Origin: Caballeronia temeraria
GTDB lineage: Bacteria; Pseudomonadota; Gammaproteobacteria; Burkholderiales; Burkholderiaceae
Direction: 5' to 3'
DNA: 64,000 nt
Assembly (NCBI RefSeq): GCF_001544795.2
Contig: NZ_FCOI02000014.1
Location: forward strand, 62,001 to 126,000
This document shows positions 51,631 to 60,627 of the stretch, piece by piece. The position numbers and the translations under genes were made by a program. The notes under the pieces were generated by a model. It saw nothing but the letters and a program-made list of their open reading frames with translations. It ran no database searches and had not been told where the DNA came from. The number at the start of each line of letters is the position of its first letter. Positions within the stretch are counted from its first letter, which is position 1.

Positions 51631-53730
51631 ATGAAAATCAGGACCATCGCGACCGCCACGTTGTGCGCGGCGCTAGCGGCATCGGGGCTGAATGCGCTTG
51701 CGCAGACGCCGCCCAATGTGGCGGCGCAGTCGGAACAAGGCGATCCGCCCGGGCGCATCGCGCGTCTGAATTACATGGCGGGCACGGTGACGACCGAACC
51801 GGCGGGCGCGTCCGACTGGTCCTACGCGCAGATCAATCGTCCGCTCACGACGGGCGACCAGCTCTGGAACGACGAAAACGCGCGCTCCGAGCTGCATATC
51901 GGTTCGACGGCGGTGCGGCTCGGTTCATCGACGGCGCTTTCGGTGCTCGCGCTCGACGACAACACCGCGCAGCTCAAAATCGCCCAGGGCACGCTGTCGA
52001 CGCGCGTGCGCGAGCTTGCGCCCGGCACGCGCTATGAAATCGACACGCCCAATACCGCGCTCGCGATCACGACGCCCGGCGACGTGCGCGTGGACGTCGC
52101 GCCCGATGGCCGCGCGACGACCGTGACGGTGCGAAGCGGCGGCGTCACCGCATACGGCGACGGCGGCGCGGTGCAACTCGCGGGCGGTCAGCAGATGACG
52201 TTCGAGGGCACGAATCTGCAACAAACAGCGGCGAACGCCGCGCCCGCGCCGGACGCGTTCGATCAATGGGCCGCGAGCCGCGACGCGTCCGAGGATCGCT
52301 CGGTTTCGGCGCGTTATGTATCGCGCGATGTTCCCGGCTATCAGGATCTCGACGCCAACGGCACGTGGCGCACCGATCCGTCGTACGGCGCGGTCTGGGT
52401 GCCGAATGCCGTTTCCGCCGACTGGGCGCCGTATCGGCAGGGACACTGGGCGTGGCAGGAGCCGTGGGGATGGACCTGGATCGACGACGCGCCCTGGGGC
52501 TTCGCGCCGTATCACTATGGCCGCTGGGCGTACATCGGCTCGCAATGGGCGTGGGTGCCCGGTCCGATGCAAGCGAGCGCGCCGCCCGCGTATTCGCCTG
52601 CGCTCGTCGCATTCGTCGGCGATGGCGGCGGCGGCGTCGACTGGAACGTCGCGCTGACGGTCGGCGGGATCGCGGCGGCAGGCGTCGCGTGGTTTCCGCT
52701 CGGGCCGGGCGACGCGTGGCGTCCGCATCACGACGGCTGGAGTCCGCGCTACTACGAACGCGTGAACCGCAACGTCTATGTGCACAACACGTTCGTCAAC
52801 TACCGCGTGCCGCGCGGACTGACCGCCGTGCCGACGAACACGTTCGTGCATGGTCAGCCGGTCGGGCGTCAGCCGTATGCGGTCGATCCGTCGCGCTGGC
52901 GCAATCCGCGCTTCTTCGCGGGTGCGCCGGGCATCACGCCGACGCGCGACAGTTTCGCGCCCGCTGCGCGACGCGCGGATTACCGGCCGCCGCAGGGCGG
53001 ATTCGGACGTCCGGTGGTCGCGACGCGCGCGCCGGTCGCGCCGCCGGCTTTTCATGACCGGTTCGTCGCGCAGCAGGAACACGATGCGCACGGATACGGC
53101 CCGCGCAACGAACCGGTGCATCTCGTGGCGACGCATGGTCCGGCGCGTTCGGTGATCGCGGGCGGCGCGCCGTCCGCGCCCGTCCCCGCTCATGGGCAGC
53201 CCATGCAGGCGCATGGCAACGGCGTTCCGCGTCCGCCGCAGGCTCCGCAATTCGGCGGCAGCGATTTATCGCGCGGACATGCTGTTCCGAACGAAGCCCG
53301 CGCGCCGCAGCACGCGTTTCAGCCCGGCAGACCGCCGCAGCAAGGACAGCCATCGATGGCGGCGCAGCCGCAACACTGGGGGAACGCGCCGCACGCCGAG
53401 CACGGCGCACCCGCCATGCCGATGCAAGCGATGCAATCGATGCAGCCGCAGCCCGGTCACGCGCCGCAGCATCAGCCGCCGACGGAAGCCTATCGTCAGC
53501 CGCCGCGCGCGGAGCCGCGTCATGAGATGCCACAGCCTCGCCCGCAGCAGGAAGCGCAGCGGCCGCAGATCCATCAGGAGCCGCCACGTCCGCCGATGCA
53601 TCAGGAAGTGCATCAGGCGCCGCCGCAGATGCAGCATCAGGAGCAGCACCCTCAGCCTCAGCCCCAAGCCCAGCAACCGCAGCAGCAGCATGGCGGCGGC
53701 AACAACAACAACGAGCATCATCGCGGTTGA
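51631..53730 (+). CDS. Large exported FecR/DUF6600-like protein
   Basis: A 699-residue exported protein. A signal peptide is cleaved near ALAQ (about residue 24). A FecR-like beta domain follows (about 43-190), then an unusual Trp/Tyr-rich region (about 235-320) with repeated WxxY/PW..GW units of the DUF6600 type, then a long Pro/Gln/His-rich tail (about 430-699) that is presumably disordered. There is no catalytic motif. Its role is unknown; FecR domains in other proteins bind sigma factors or other partners. It may be a surface or periplasmic scaffold. Confidence 0.82.
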   Translation: MKIRTIATATLCAALAASGLNALAQTPPNVAAQSEQGDPPGRIARLNYMAGTVTTEPAGASDWSYAQINRPLTTGDQLWNDENARSELHIGSTAVRLGSSTALSVLALDDNTAQLKIAQGTLSTRVRELAPGTRYEIDTPNTALAITTPGDVRVDVAPDGRATTVTVRSGGVTAYGDGGAVQLAGGQQMTFEGTNLQQTAANAAPAPDAFDQWAASRDASEDRSVSARYVSRDVPGYQDLDANGTWRTDPSYGAVWVPNAVSADWAPYRQGHWAWQEPWGWTWIDDAPWGFAPYHYGRWAYIGSQWAWVPGPMQASAPPAYSPALVAFVGDGGGGVDWNVALTVGGIAAAGVAWFPLGPGDAWRPHHDGWSPRYYERVNRNVYVHNTFVNYRVPRGLTAVPTNTFVHGQPVGRQPYAVDPSRWRNPRFFAGAPGITPTRDSFAPAARRADYRPPQGGFGRPVVATRAPVAPPAFHDRFVAQQEHDAHGYGPRNEPVHLVATHGPARSVIAGGAPSAPVPAHGQPMQAHGNGVPRPPQAPQFGGSDLSRGHAVPNEARAPQHAFQPGRPPQQGQPSMAAQPQHWGNAPHAEHGAPAMPMQAMQSMQPQPGHAPQHQPPTEAYRQPPRAEPRHEMPQPRPQQEAQRPQIHQEPPRPPMHQEVHQAPPQMQHQEQHPQPQPQAQQPQQQHGGGNNNNEHHRG

Positions 53731-53742
53731 GACGCACAATGC

Positions 53743-53772
53743 AAAACGCGCGGCCTAAGCCGCGCGTTTTTT
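53743..53772. terminator. Intrinsic terminator, likely bidirectional
   Basis: AAAACGCGCGGC (53743-53754) pairs with GCCGCGCGTTTT (53759-53770) around CTAA, with T/A runs on both sides. It lies between the FecR-domain gene (plus) and thyA (minus). Confidence 0.93.
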
Positions 53773-53798
53773 GCATGCGAACCTGCGACCGCGGGTTC

Positions 53799-54770
53799 TC
53801 AGACCGCCATCGGCGCCGTAAGCGGATCGTGATGCTTGTAGCCTTCGAGCGCGAAATCCGTCGGCTCGATCTTCTCCAGCCATTCCGGCTCGTAGCGCTT
53901 TGTTACCGCGTAATCCGGCACGCGATCCGAGATGATCAACTGCGGCGACGGCAGCGGCTCGCGCTTCAGTTGCTCGTGCAGCATGTCGAGCTGATTCTCG
54001 TAGATATGCGCATCGCCGATGAAATACGTGAACCAGCGCGGCTTGAAGCCCGTCAGCCGCCCGACGAGATGCAGCAGCGCCGCGCCTTCGGTCAGATTGA
54101 ACGGCGTGCCGAGCCCGACATCATTGCTGCGAATGTACAGACAGAGCGAAATCTCTCGCGTCACCGCGTTCGGGATGAACTGATACAGCAGATGGCACGC
54201 GGGCAACGCGATCTCATCGAGTTTCGCCGGATTCCATGCATGAAACAGGATGCGCCGATCGGTCGGGCGCTCGATGATCGTGTCGAGACACTGACGCAAC
54301 TGATCGATCGCCTTGTACAGCAGCACCTGCTCGCGCCCGTTTTCGACGAAGCTCGTCACGAGCTGGAAGCCGCGATTCGTGGCGTCGGCGATCTGATCGC
54401 CCGCGCAGGCATCGACGAGCTTGTACGCGGGCCATTTGCGCCACTGCACGCCGTAGACATCGCCGAGATCGTCCGGTCCTTGCCGGTACGGGTTCTCGAG
54501 CCATTGCGGATTCTCGTTCGCGTTGGCGTCCCAGACCTTGCAGCCGAGCGCGCGAAAATCCGCCGCGCTCTTCGACGCACGCAAAAAGCCCACCAGTTCG
54601 CCGATCGCCGACTTGAACGCGAGTTTTTTCGTGGTCACGGCCGGGAAGCCCTGCTGCAAGTCGAACCGCAGCATCGCGCCGGGCATGCTGATCGTCCGAA
54701 TGCCCGTGCGGTTCTCCTGCCAAGTGCCGGTATCGAGGATCGTCTGGACGAGCTCGAGATACTGTTTCAT
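53799..54770 (-). CDS. thyA: Thymidylate synthase
   Basis: Makes dTMP from dUMP and methylenetetrahydrofolate. The catalytic nucleophile is Cys192 in LPACHLLYQF, with RSNDVGLGTPFNLTE and the C-terminal APMAV tail conserved. It is 323 residues, longer than the 264 of E. coli because of insertions between about residue 95 and 165; that longer form is common in Burkholderiaceae. ATG at 54770 is used; an earlier ATG at 54824 would lengthen it without support. folA lies 2.5 kb away, not adjacent. Confidence 0.96.
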   Translation of the reverse strand: MKQYLELVQTILDTGTWQENRTGIRTISMPGAMLRFDLQQGFPAVTTKKLAFKSAIGELVGFLRASKSAADFRALGCKVWDANANENPQWLENPYRQGPDDLGDVYGVQWRKWPAYKLVDACAGDQIADATNRGFQLVTSFVENGREQVLLYKAIDQLRQCLDTIIERPTDRRILFHAWNPAKLDEIALPACHLLYQFIPNAVTREISLCLYIRSNDVGLGTPFNLTEGAALLHLVGRLTGFKPRWFTYFIGDAHIYENQLDMLHEQLKREPLPSPQLIISDRVPDYAVTKRYEPEWLEKIEPTDFALEGYKHHDPLTAPMAV

Positions 54771-54868
54771 TCGATGTTCCCTGGAATCGCTGCGCGCCCT
54801 CGCGAACGGAAGGCGTAAACGCAAGATTTTACCAAGCGATGGATACCGGCGCTTAGAGCAACGGCACG

Positions 54869-54894
54869 AAAAAACGGGCGCCTTATGGCGCCCG
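54869..54894 (-). terminator. Intrinsic terminator of sigma-54 activator gene
   Basis: CGGGCGCC and GGCGCCCG close a four-base loop and are followed, on the minus strand, by TTTTTT. It lies 27 bp past the stop of the sigma-54 activator. Confidence 0.93.
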
Positions 54895-54920
54895 TCCGAT
54901 GAATGCCGGTCACTTCGCGG

Positions 54921-56300
54921 TCAGCCGCGCGTGGCGTGCTCCGAGGGCGCATCGACCTCGATGTGACGCATCCCGTGCGCGCTCAAAAGCCGATACAACG
55001 TCACGCGCGAGATGCCCAGTTCGTGCGCCGCATCGCCCAGACGCCCGCGATGACGCAGCAGCGCAAGTTCGATCGCCTGCCGCTCGGCCGCCTCGCGCGC
55101 CTGCGCGAGCGACACCGGCGCGACTTCGACATACTCGCCGAGTTCGAGATCGCGCGCCGTGATCTGACGCCCTTCCGACATCACGATCGCCCGTCGCACG
55201 CGGTTGATCAGCTCGCGCACGTTGCCGGGCCAGCCGTAGTTGTGGATGGCCGCGATCGCATCGGGCGAGAAGCCGCGCAGACGCCGGCTCGCGTCCTTCT
55301 TGAAGCGGTCGAGCATGTGCTTCGCGAGCAGCTCGATGTCCTTGCCGCGCGCGCGCAGCGGCGGCTCGTCGATCTGCAGCACGCACAGACGATGGTACAA
55401 GTCCGCGCGGAACCGCCCTTCGATCATCGCGGTCTGCATGTCGACGTGCGTCGCCGAGATGATGCGCACGTCCACCGGCGTCGAGCCGTGGCCGCCCAGG
55501 CGCTCCACCTTGCGCTCCTGCAGGAAGCGCAGCAGGCTCGCCTGGCTTTCGAGCGGCAGATCGCCGATTTCATCGAGGAACAGCGTGCCGCCATTGGCTG
55601 CTTCGACGCGGCCGATCTTGCGCTGATTCGCACCGGTAAATGCGCCGCGTTCGTAGCCGAAAAGCTCCGATTGCAGCAAATGCGCGGGAATCGCGCCGCA
55701 ATTGATGGCGACGAACGGCTGATCGCGACGCGCGGAACGCTCGTGGATGGCGACCGCCGTCAGCTCCTTGCCGGTGCCCGATTCGCCCGAGATGAACACG
55801 GGCGCGTCGGTCATCGCGACTTTGCGGATCGAGCGGAAGAGCGCGAGCATCGCGTCGCAGGAACCGACCATCTCACCCTCGGCGCGGCCTTCGCTGCGCG
55901 CATCGTTCGACGCGGCGTCGTGCAGCGAAACCATGCCGTACGCATGACCGACCGAATCGACGATCCGGTCGTTCGAGGTCGGCAGCGTCACGTAATCGAA
56001 ACAATAGTCGCGAATCAGCCGCCGCACGGCAGCGTCTTCCAGTTGACCGGCCACCGTGGCCGCGACCCAGCCCACGTTGGTCATCGTCAGCGACGATTCG
56101 AACGCCGCCAGTTCATGAGATTCGAAATGACTCGACAGATCCAGCAGCCCGCCGGTCGCCAGATCGCTGCGCAGCGCCTTGCGTGTGTCGCGCGCGCTCG
56201 CGACGATTTCGATATGCCACCCGCGCTCCTCGAATCGCGCGCACAGCGTCTCGCTTGGATCGCGAGTCACATAGATGAGTTGCCGCCGAGCGACGTCCAT
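54921..56300 (-). CDS. Sigma-54-dependent transcriptional activator
   Basis: A 459-residue bacterial enhancer-binding protein. The AAA+ domain has Walker A GESGTGKE (172-179) and the sigma-54 contact loop GAFTGA (219-224). A Fis-type HTH ends the protein (about 415-450, LGDAAHELGISRVTLYRLLSAHG). The N-terminal about 130 residues look like a degenerate receiver without a full phospho-acceptor pocket, as in VpsR-type activators that answer to other signals such as cyclic di-GMP; that link is by resemblance only. Confidence 0.88.
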   Translation of the reverse strand: MDVARRQLIYVTRDPSETLCARFEERGWHIEIVASARDTRKALRSDLATGGLLDLSSHFESHELAAFESSLTMTNVGWVAATVAGQLEDAAVRRLIRDYCFDYVTLPTSNDRIVDSVGHAYGMVSLHDAASNDARSEGRAEGEMVGSCDAMLALFRSIRKVAMTDAPVFISGESGTGKELTAVAIHERSARRDQPFVAINCGAIPAHLLQSELFGYERGAFTGANQRKIGRVEAANGGTLFLDEIGDLPLESQASLLRFLQERKVERLGGHGSTPVDVRIISATHVDMQTAMIEGRFRADLYHRLCVLQIDEPPLRARGKDIELLAKHMLDRFKKDASRRLRGFSPDAIAAIHNYGWPGNVRELINRVRRAIVMSEGRQITARDLELGEYVEVAPVSLAQAREAAERQAIELALLRHRGRLGDAAHELGISRVTLYRLLSAHGMRHIEVDAPSEHATRG

Positions 56301-57259
56301 TATTCAGATCCTTTGTTCAACATTCGTTGAAAAGGTCACGTAGTTCAAGGCTCGCCCTACATCGCAGACTTCCTCGCTCTCTCACGATTCTCGCAAACGT
56401 CAGGAGAGAGACTTGCCACTCGATACGTTGCCCCCGGGACACGGCGTGATACACCAAGCACCCTTCCACGAAACCCTTTATTTCTGATTCTGCGCCGTTT
56501 TCGAGAGACTACTATAACCCAGAAACCCCGAAAACAAATATCGCGAGAGACGCCGGATTAGCCACAAAACCCTGACAGGACGGGCTTGTCAAGAATTTCT
56601 CACACGATTATTAAAATCTTTGCGCACAATTTAATAAGACAAAATCTTATACCGATTTCGCGACGACTTCATGTTTTTCTGCCTTCATGTTTCAGCGGTG
56701 AAACGTTTTCATACGGAATTTCGCATCGCGGTTCGCAGCATTTTCGCGGCTCCATGTGCGACAAGGCTTTGCGGCCGATGGCACGTAATTCGCTCGATTT
56801 GTGACGGCCTCGGAAGGTAAACGATATTTCTACCGAACGAGCGTTCATATTTGTTCCTTTCAACCTCTGCTTAATCGTTCGTACCGATCGGACGATTACT
56901 TTATTTCCGGACAATTCCGCTCCGAGGAATAATTACCTTTGGGTTATGTCGTTACGATGGCACGCGATAGTTCAATAAGGCGCAACGAAACAGGCTGCGC
57001 GCGGCAAACCGGAGAGAACGCGGACGAACTCGACGAGACGCGTCTGCCGGAGAATCGCCGAACCGGTTCCGGAGTCAGCGTCACGCTCTGGGACGAGGTC
57101 ACGCCTGTCCCCTTGCACACGACGACGCCGCTCGCGGACGAGTCGCCGGAGTCGTGAGCCGCCGCGGCGCGCGAAGCGCCGGGCGAGGCGAAGGCGTCGG
57201 TTAGAATCGAAACCCCGGCGGCGCGGCCCGCGCGCGCCAGTTTCCCGACCTCCCTTCTC
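56301..57259. other. AT-rich intergenic region
   Basis: A 959 bp region between the sigma-54 activator (minus) and folA (plus). The stretch from about 56480 to 56940 is far more AT-rich than the rest of the window and contains a TTGTCA-17 bp-TATTAA promoter-like pair on the plus strand (56586-56614) and an ATAAGA/TCTTAT hairpin at about 56634-56650. From 57000 onward it is GC-rich again. One weak small reading frame (see separate entry) is present; no other gene is supported. Confidence 0.5.
56669..56848 (-). CDS. Possible 59-residue protein
   Basis: A minus-strand frame starting at the ATG at 56848, with AAAGGA 6 bases upstream, encoding NARSVEISFTFRGRHKSSEL and onward to a basic Cys-containing tail. 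Codon use is unlike the neighbours (ATA, TTA, AGA and ACA codons occur), in keeping with the AT-rich setting. It may be a real, perhaps acquired, small gene or chance; it is listed because of the good ribosome site. No family recognised. Confidence 0.3.
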   Translation of the reverse strand: MNARSVEISFTFRGRHKSSELRAIGRKALSHMEPRKCCEPRCEIPYENVSPLKHEGRKT

Positions 57260-57757
57260 ATGACGATGCTGACCCTGATCGTCGCCCGCGCGCGCAATGG
57301 CGTGATCGGACGCGACAACCAATTGCCCTGGCGCCTGCCCGAAGATCTCGCCTTCTTCAAGCGCACGACGATGGGCGCGCCCATCATCATGGGCCGCAAG
57401 ACGCATGAATCGATCGGCCGGCCGCTGCCCGGGCGGCGCAATATCGTCGTGTCGCGCGACGGCGCACGGCGCTACGAAGGCTGCGATGTCGTGACGAGCA
57501 TCGAAGCGGCGCTCACGCTCGAGCCCGCGAAGGAAGCGTTTCTGATCGGCGGCGCGCAGTTGTATCAGGACGCCATCGCGCGGGCGGACAAGCTGATCGT
57601 CACCGAGATCGACGCCGATTTCGACGGCGACACGCGCTTTCCCGCGCCCGATCCGGAACTGTGGCGCGAAGTGTCGCGCGAGACGCATCGGGCGGCCGCG
57701 CCGAACGATTTCGCGTTCGCGTTCGTGACTTACGAGCGCATCGCGCCGTCGGAATAA
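57260..57757 (+). CDS. folA: Dihydrofolate reductase
   Basis: NADPH-dependent reduction of dihydrofolate. The 165-residue protein has the LPWRLPEDLAFFKRTTMGAPIIMGRKTHESIG core, matching chromosomal FolA, with the substrate-binding acidic residue in the PEDLAFFK segment and the NADPH-binding GRKT and later IGGAQLY segments. Length is standard for chromosomal DHFR. A terminator hairpin follows 24 bp after the stop. Confidence 0.97.
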   Translation: MTMLTLIVARARNGVIGRDNQLPWRLPEDLAFFKRTTMGAPIIMGRKTHESIGRPLPGRRNIVVSRDGARRYEGCDVVTSIEAALTLEPAKEAFLIGGAQLYQDAIARADKLIVTEIDADFDGDTRFPAPDPELWREVSRETHRAAAPNDFAFAFVTYERIAPSE

Positions 57758-57781
57758 AGCCGGAATGAAGCTGGAATAAAA

Positions 57782-57811
57782 AAAGGCTCCGGATGCGCTC
57801 CGGAGCCTTTG
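57782..57811. terminator. Intrinsic terminator, bidirectional (folA / pmbA)
   Basis: AAAGGCTCCGG and CCGGAGCCTTT pair around ATGCGCT, with an A-run before and T-rich sequence after. It separates folA (plus) from the end of pmbA (minus). Confidence 0.92.
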
Positions 57812-57834
57812 TCTTTTCGACGGATGCGCGTGGC

Positions 57835-59205
57835 TTACTGGCCCGCGACCGTCATCCGCTCGATCAGCACCGAGCCGATTTCCTTCGTGCCGCGCACGAC
57901 GGTATCCGCGCCGATTGCCTCGATGTGGCGGAACATCTCCTGCAGCGTGCTCGCCACCGTGATTTCCTCCACGGCATGCACGATCTTGCCGTTCTCGACC
58001 CAGAAACCCGACGCGCCGCGCGAATAGTCGCCCGTCACGTAGTTCACGCCCTGCCCCATCAGTTCGGTGAGCAGAAGCCCGGTGCCGAGCTTCTTGAGCA
58101 TGGCTTCGAAGTCGTCTTCGGGTTTCGTGTGCGTGCTCGTCATCGTCAGATTGTGCGAGCCGCCCGCGTTGCCGGTCGTCTGCATGCCGAGCTTGCGCGC
58201 CGAATACGTCGACAGGAAATAACCCTGCACCACGCCATCTTCGACCACGCTGCGGCGCTGCGTGCGCACGCCTTCTTCGTCGAACGGCGCGCTGCCCATG
58301 CCGCCCTTCACGTGCGGATCTTCGACGATCTGGATATGCGGCGCGAACACCGGCTTGCCCAGGCTGTCGACGAGAAACGTGGTCTTCCGATAGAGCGCGC
58401 CGCCGCTCACCGATTGCACGAACGCGCCGAGAATGCCCGCCGCGAGCGGCGCCTCGAACAGCACGCGGCACTTGCGCGTGTCGAGGCTTCTTGCGTTCAG
58501 CCGCGCGAGCGCTCGTTCCGCCGCGTAGCGCCCGACCGCTTCGGGCGCGGCCAGCGCCGATGCATCGCGCCTGGACGTGTACCAGTCGTCGCGCTGCATG
58601 TCGCGGCCGGCTGCCGCGATCGGGGCACACGCGATGTAGTGACGCGAGTACGGATAGCCCGCCATGAAGCCGCGCGAGGTCGCGAGCACGAACTGCGAAT
58701 GCTGCGCGGACACGCTCGCGCCTTCCGAGTTGGTCACGCGCTTGTCGACGGCGAACGCGGCGGCTTCGGCGCGGCGCGCGATGTCGGCCGCTTCTTCGGC
58801 GTCGATGTCCCACGGATGATAGAGATCGAGATCCTGCGGCGACTGTTCGAGCAATTCGGCTTCGGCAAGGCCCGCCGCGCTGTCTTCCGCCGTGAAGCGC
58901 GCGATGTTGTACGCGGCGGCCACCGTGTCGCGCAACGCGTCGCGCGTGAAGTCCGCGGTGCTCGCGTTGCCGCGCTTCTTGCCGATGAACACTGTCACGC
59001 CGACCATCTTGTCGCGATTGTGCTCGATGGTCTCCACTTCGCCGCGCCGCACGCTCACCGACAGGCCGTCGCCTTCGGAGATCTCGGTGGCGGCATCGCT
59101 CGCACCGAGTTCCTTCGCGTAGCGCAGGATGTCGGAGGCGATCTCCTTCAGTTCGTCCTGCGTATGCGGGAAGTAGCGTTGCTTGACGTCCATGTCTGCT
59201 GCCAT
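57835..59205 (-). CDS. pmbA: Metalloprotease PmbA/TldE subunit
   Basis: Subunit of the TldD/TldE (PmbA) zinc metalloprotease, which processes small peptides such as microcins and the CcdA antitoxin in E. coli. The 456-residue protein has the conserved DIDAEEAADIARRAEAAAFA and GGSHNLTMTSTHTKPEDDFEAML stretches. PmbA itself lacks the zinc motif, as expected for this subunit. The ATG at 59205 has AAAGGC upstream. The tldD partner gene is not in this window. Confidence 0.94.
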   Translation of the reverse strand: MAADMDVKQRYFPHTQDELKEIASDILRYAKELGASDAATEISEGDGLSVSVRRGEVETIEHNRDKMVGVTVFIGKKRGNASTADFTRDALRDTVAAAYNIARFTAEDSAAGLAEAELLEQSPQDLDLYHPWDIDAEEAADIARRAEAAAFAVDKRVTNSEGASVSAQHSQFVLATSRGFMAGYPYSRHYIACAPIAAAGRDMQRDDWYTSRRDASALAAPEAVGRYAAERALARLNARSLDTRKCRVLFEAPLAAGILGAFVQSVSGGALYRKTTFLVDSLGKPVFAPHIQIVEDPHVKGGMGSAPFDEEGVRTQRRSVVEDGVVQGYFLSTYSARKLGMQTTGNAGGSHNLTMTSTHTKPEDDFEAMLKKLGTGLLLTELMGQGVNYVTGDYSRGASGFWVENGKIVHAVEEITVASTLQEMFRHIEAIGADTVVRGTKEIGSVLIERMTVAGQ

Positions 59206-59420
59206 GTTGGGTTGCCTTTGGAAGTCGGGCGTGTCGCGCCCGTGCATGTCGTGATTGCTTCGGGATTCCCGGCCGATGTCGCTCATCGACACGCATCGGA
59301 CGGCGGGACCGGTGTATCACGCGATCATAGCAAGGACGGCGTGCATTCACCCGCCAAGCTTTGTCGCAGCGCCCGGCGCGCGGCGGCAAAAGCGATGCGG
59401 CCGCGAGCTACAATGTCGGG

Positions 59421-60032
59421 ATGAACCGTAAAACCCGCATTCAACCGATCGATTCCGGCCGCGACGACGCTCGCGAGGCCGACGAAAACGGCTACGACCG
59501 TCCGAGCAAATCCCAGCTCAAGCGCGAAATGCACGCGCTGCAGGAGCTGGGCGAAGCGCTCATCGCACTGCCGAAAGACGCGCTCAAACGCATGCCGATG
59601 CCCGACGATCTCGGCGACGCCGTGCGCGAGGCCCGCCGCATCACCGATCACGAAGGCAAGCGCCGTCAGTTGCAGTACGTCGGCAAGCTGATGCGCTCGC
59701 TGAACGAGGAAGAGATCGCGGCGCTGCGCACGGCGCTCGACACGTATCGCGGCGTGAACAAGGGCGAAACCGCGCGCCTGCACTGGATCGAGCGCACGCG
59801 CGAACAACTGCTCGCCGACGACGCCGCGCTCACCGAATTCATCCGCACGCACCCGGGCGTCGATCCGCAGGAAGGCCGCACGCTGATCCGCAACGCGCGC
59901 AAGGAGCGCGAGCAGCAGAAGCCGCCGCGCTATTACCGCGAACTGTTCCAGTGGATCAAGAACGCGGCGGGCCCCGAAAACGACGACGAGATCGAAGACG
60001 ACGAGGACGATCGCGATGACGACCACGCGTGA
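59421..60032 (+). CDS. darP: Ribosome-associated protein DarP (DUF615, YjgA)
   Basis: A 203-residue DUF615 protein; in E. coli DarP/YjgA helps late assembly of the 50S subunit. The conserved core PSKSQLKREMHALQELGEAL (about 28-47) and later HPGVDPQEGRTLIRNARKE match the family, and the C-terminus is very acidic. It starts divergently from pmbA, the usual partner of yjgA, and overlaps mog by 17 bp. Confidence 0.93.
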   Translation: MNRKTRIQPIDSGRDDAREADENGYDRPSKSQLKREMHALQELGEALIALPKDALKRMPMPDDLGDAVREARRITDHEGKRRQLQYVGKLMRSLNEEEIAALRTALDTYRGVNKGETARLHWIERTREQLLADDAALTEFIRTHPGVDPQEGRTLIRNARKEREQQKPPRYYRELFQWIKNAAGPENDDEIEDDEDDRDDDHA

Positions 60033-60627
60033 CGAGCTGATCGTCGGACTCGTGTCGATCAGCGATCGCGCGTCGTCCGGCGTGTACGAGGACAAGGGCT
60101 TGCCGTCGCTCGAAGCATGGCTCGGCGAGGCGCTCACGACACCGTTCAAAACCGAGACGCGGCTCATCCAGGACGACGCCGCGACCATTTCGGCGACGCT
60201 CGTCGAACTCGTCGATACGCACGGCTGCGATCTCGTGCTGACGACGGGCGGAACCGGCCCTTCGCGCCGCGACGTGACGCCCGAGGCCACGCTCGCCGTC
60301 GCCACGAAGCCGATGCCCGGCTTCGGCGAACAAATGCGCCAGATCAGCCTGAATTTCGTGCCGACGGCAATTCTTTCGCGGCAAGTCGCGGTGATTCGCG
60401 AAACGGACGATCACGCCGCGCTGATCATCAATCTGCCGGGGCAGCCGAAGTCGATCCGCGAAACGCTCGAAGGATTGAAGGACGCGGACGGCAAGCCGAA
60501 AGTGCCGGGCATTTTCGCGGCCGTGCCGTATTGCATCGATCTGATCGGCGGGCCGTATATCGAAACGCGGCCCGACGTGGTCGCCGCGTTCCGTCCTAAA
60601 AGCGCGATCCGTCCGCCGAAGAATTAA
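60016..60627 (+). CDS. mog: Molybdopterin adenylyltransferase
   Basis: Activates molybdopterin by adenylylation before metal insertion by MoeA. The 203-residue MogA-type protein has DLVLTTGGTGPSRRDVTPEAT (about 75-95), the MPT-binding core, and NLPGQPKSI near residue 143. It overlaps darP by 17 bp and its stop overlaps the convergent orn stop. The other molybdenum cofactor genes are 36-38 kb away at 22-25 kb. Confidence 0.94.
   Translation: MTTTRDELIVGLVSISDRASSGVYEDKGLPSLEAWLGEALTTPFKTETRLIQDDAATISATLVELVDTHGCDLVLTTGGTGPSRRDVTPEATLAVATKPMPGFGEQMRQISLNFVPTAILSRQVAVIRETDDHAALIINLPGQPKSIRETLEGLKDADGKPKVPGIFAAVPYCIDLIGGPYIETRPDVVAAFRPKSAIRPPKN

Noticed and set aside
56586..56804. A 72-residue plus-strand frame in the AT-rich stretch
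   Set aside because: It would need a TTG start with no ribosome site and overlaps a promoter-like element.
56939..57157. A 72-residue plus-strand frame before folA
   Set aside because: Poor ribosome site, no recognisable fold, and biased composition; not supported.
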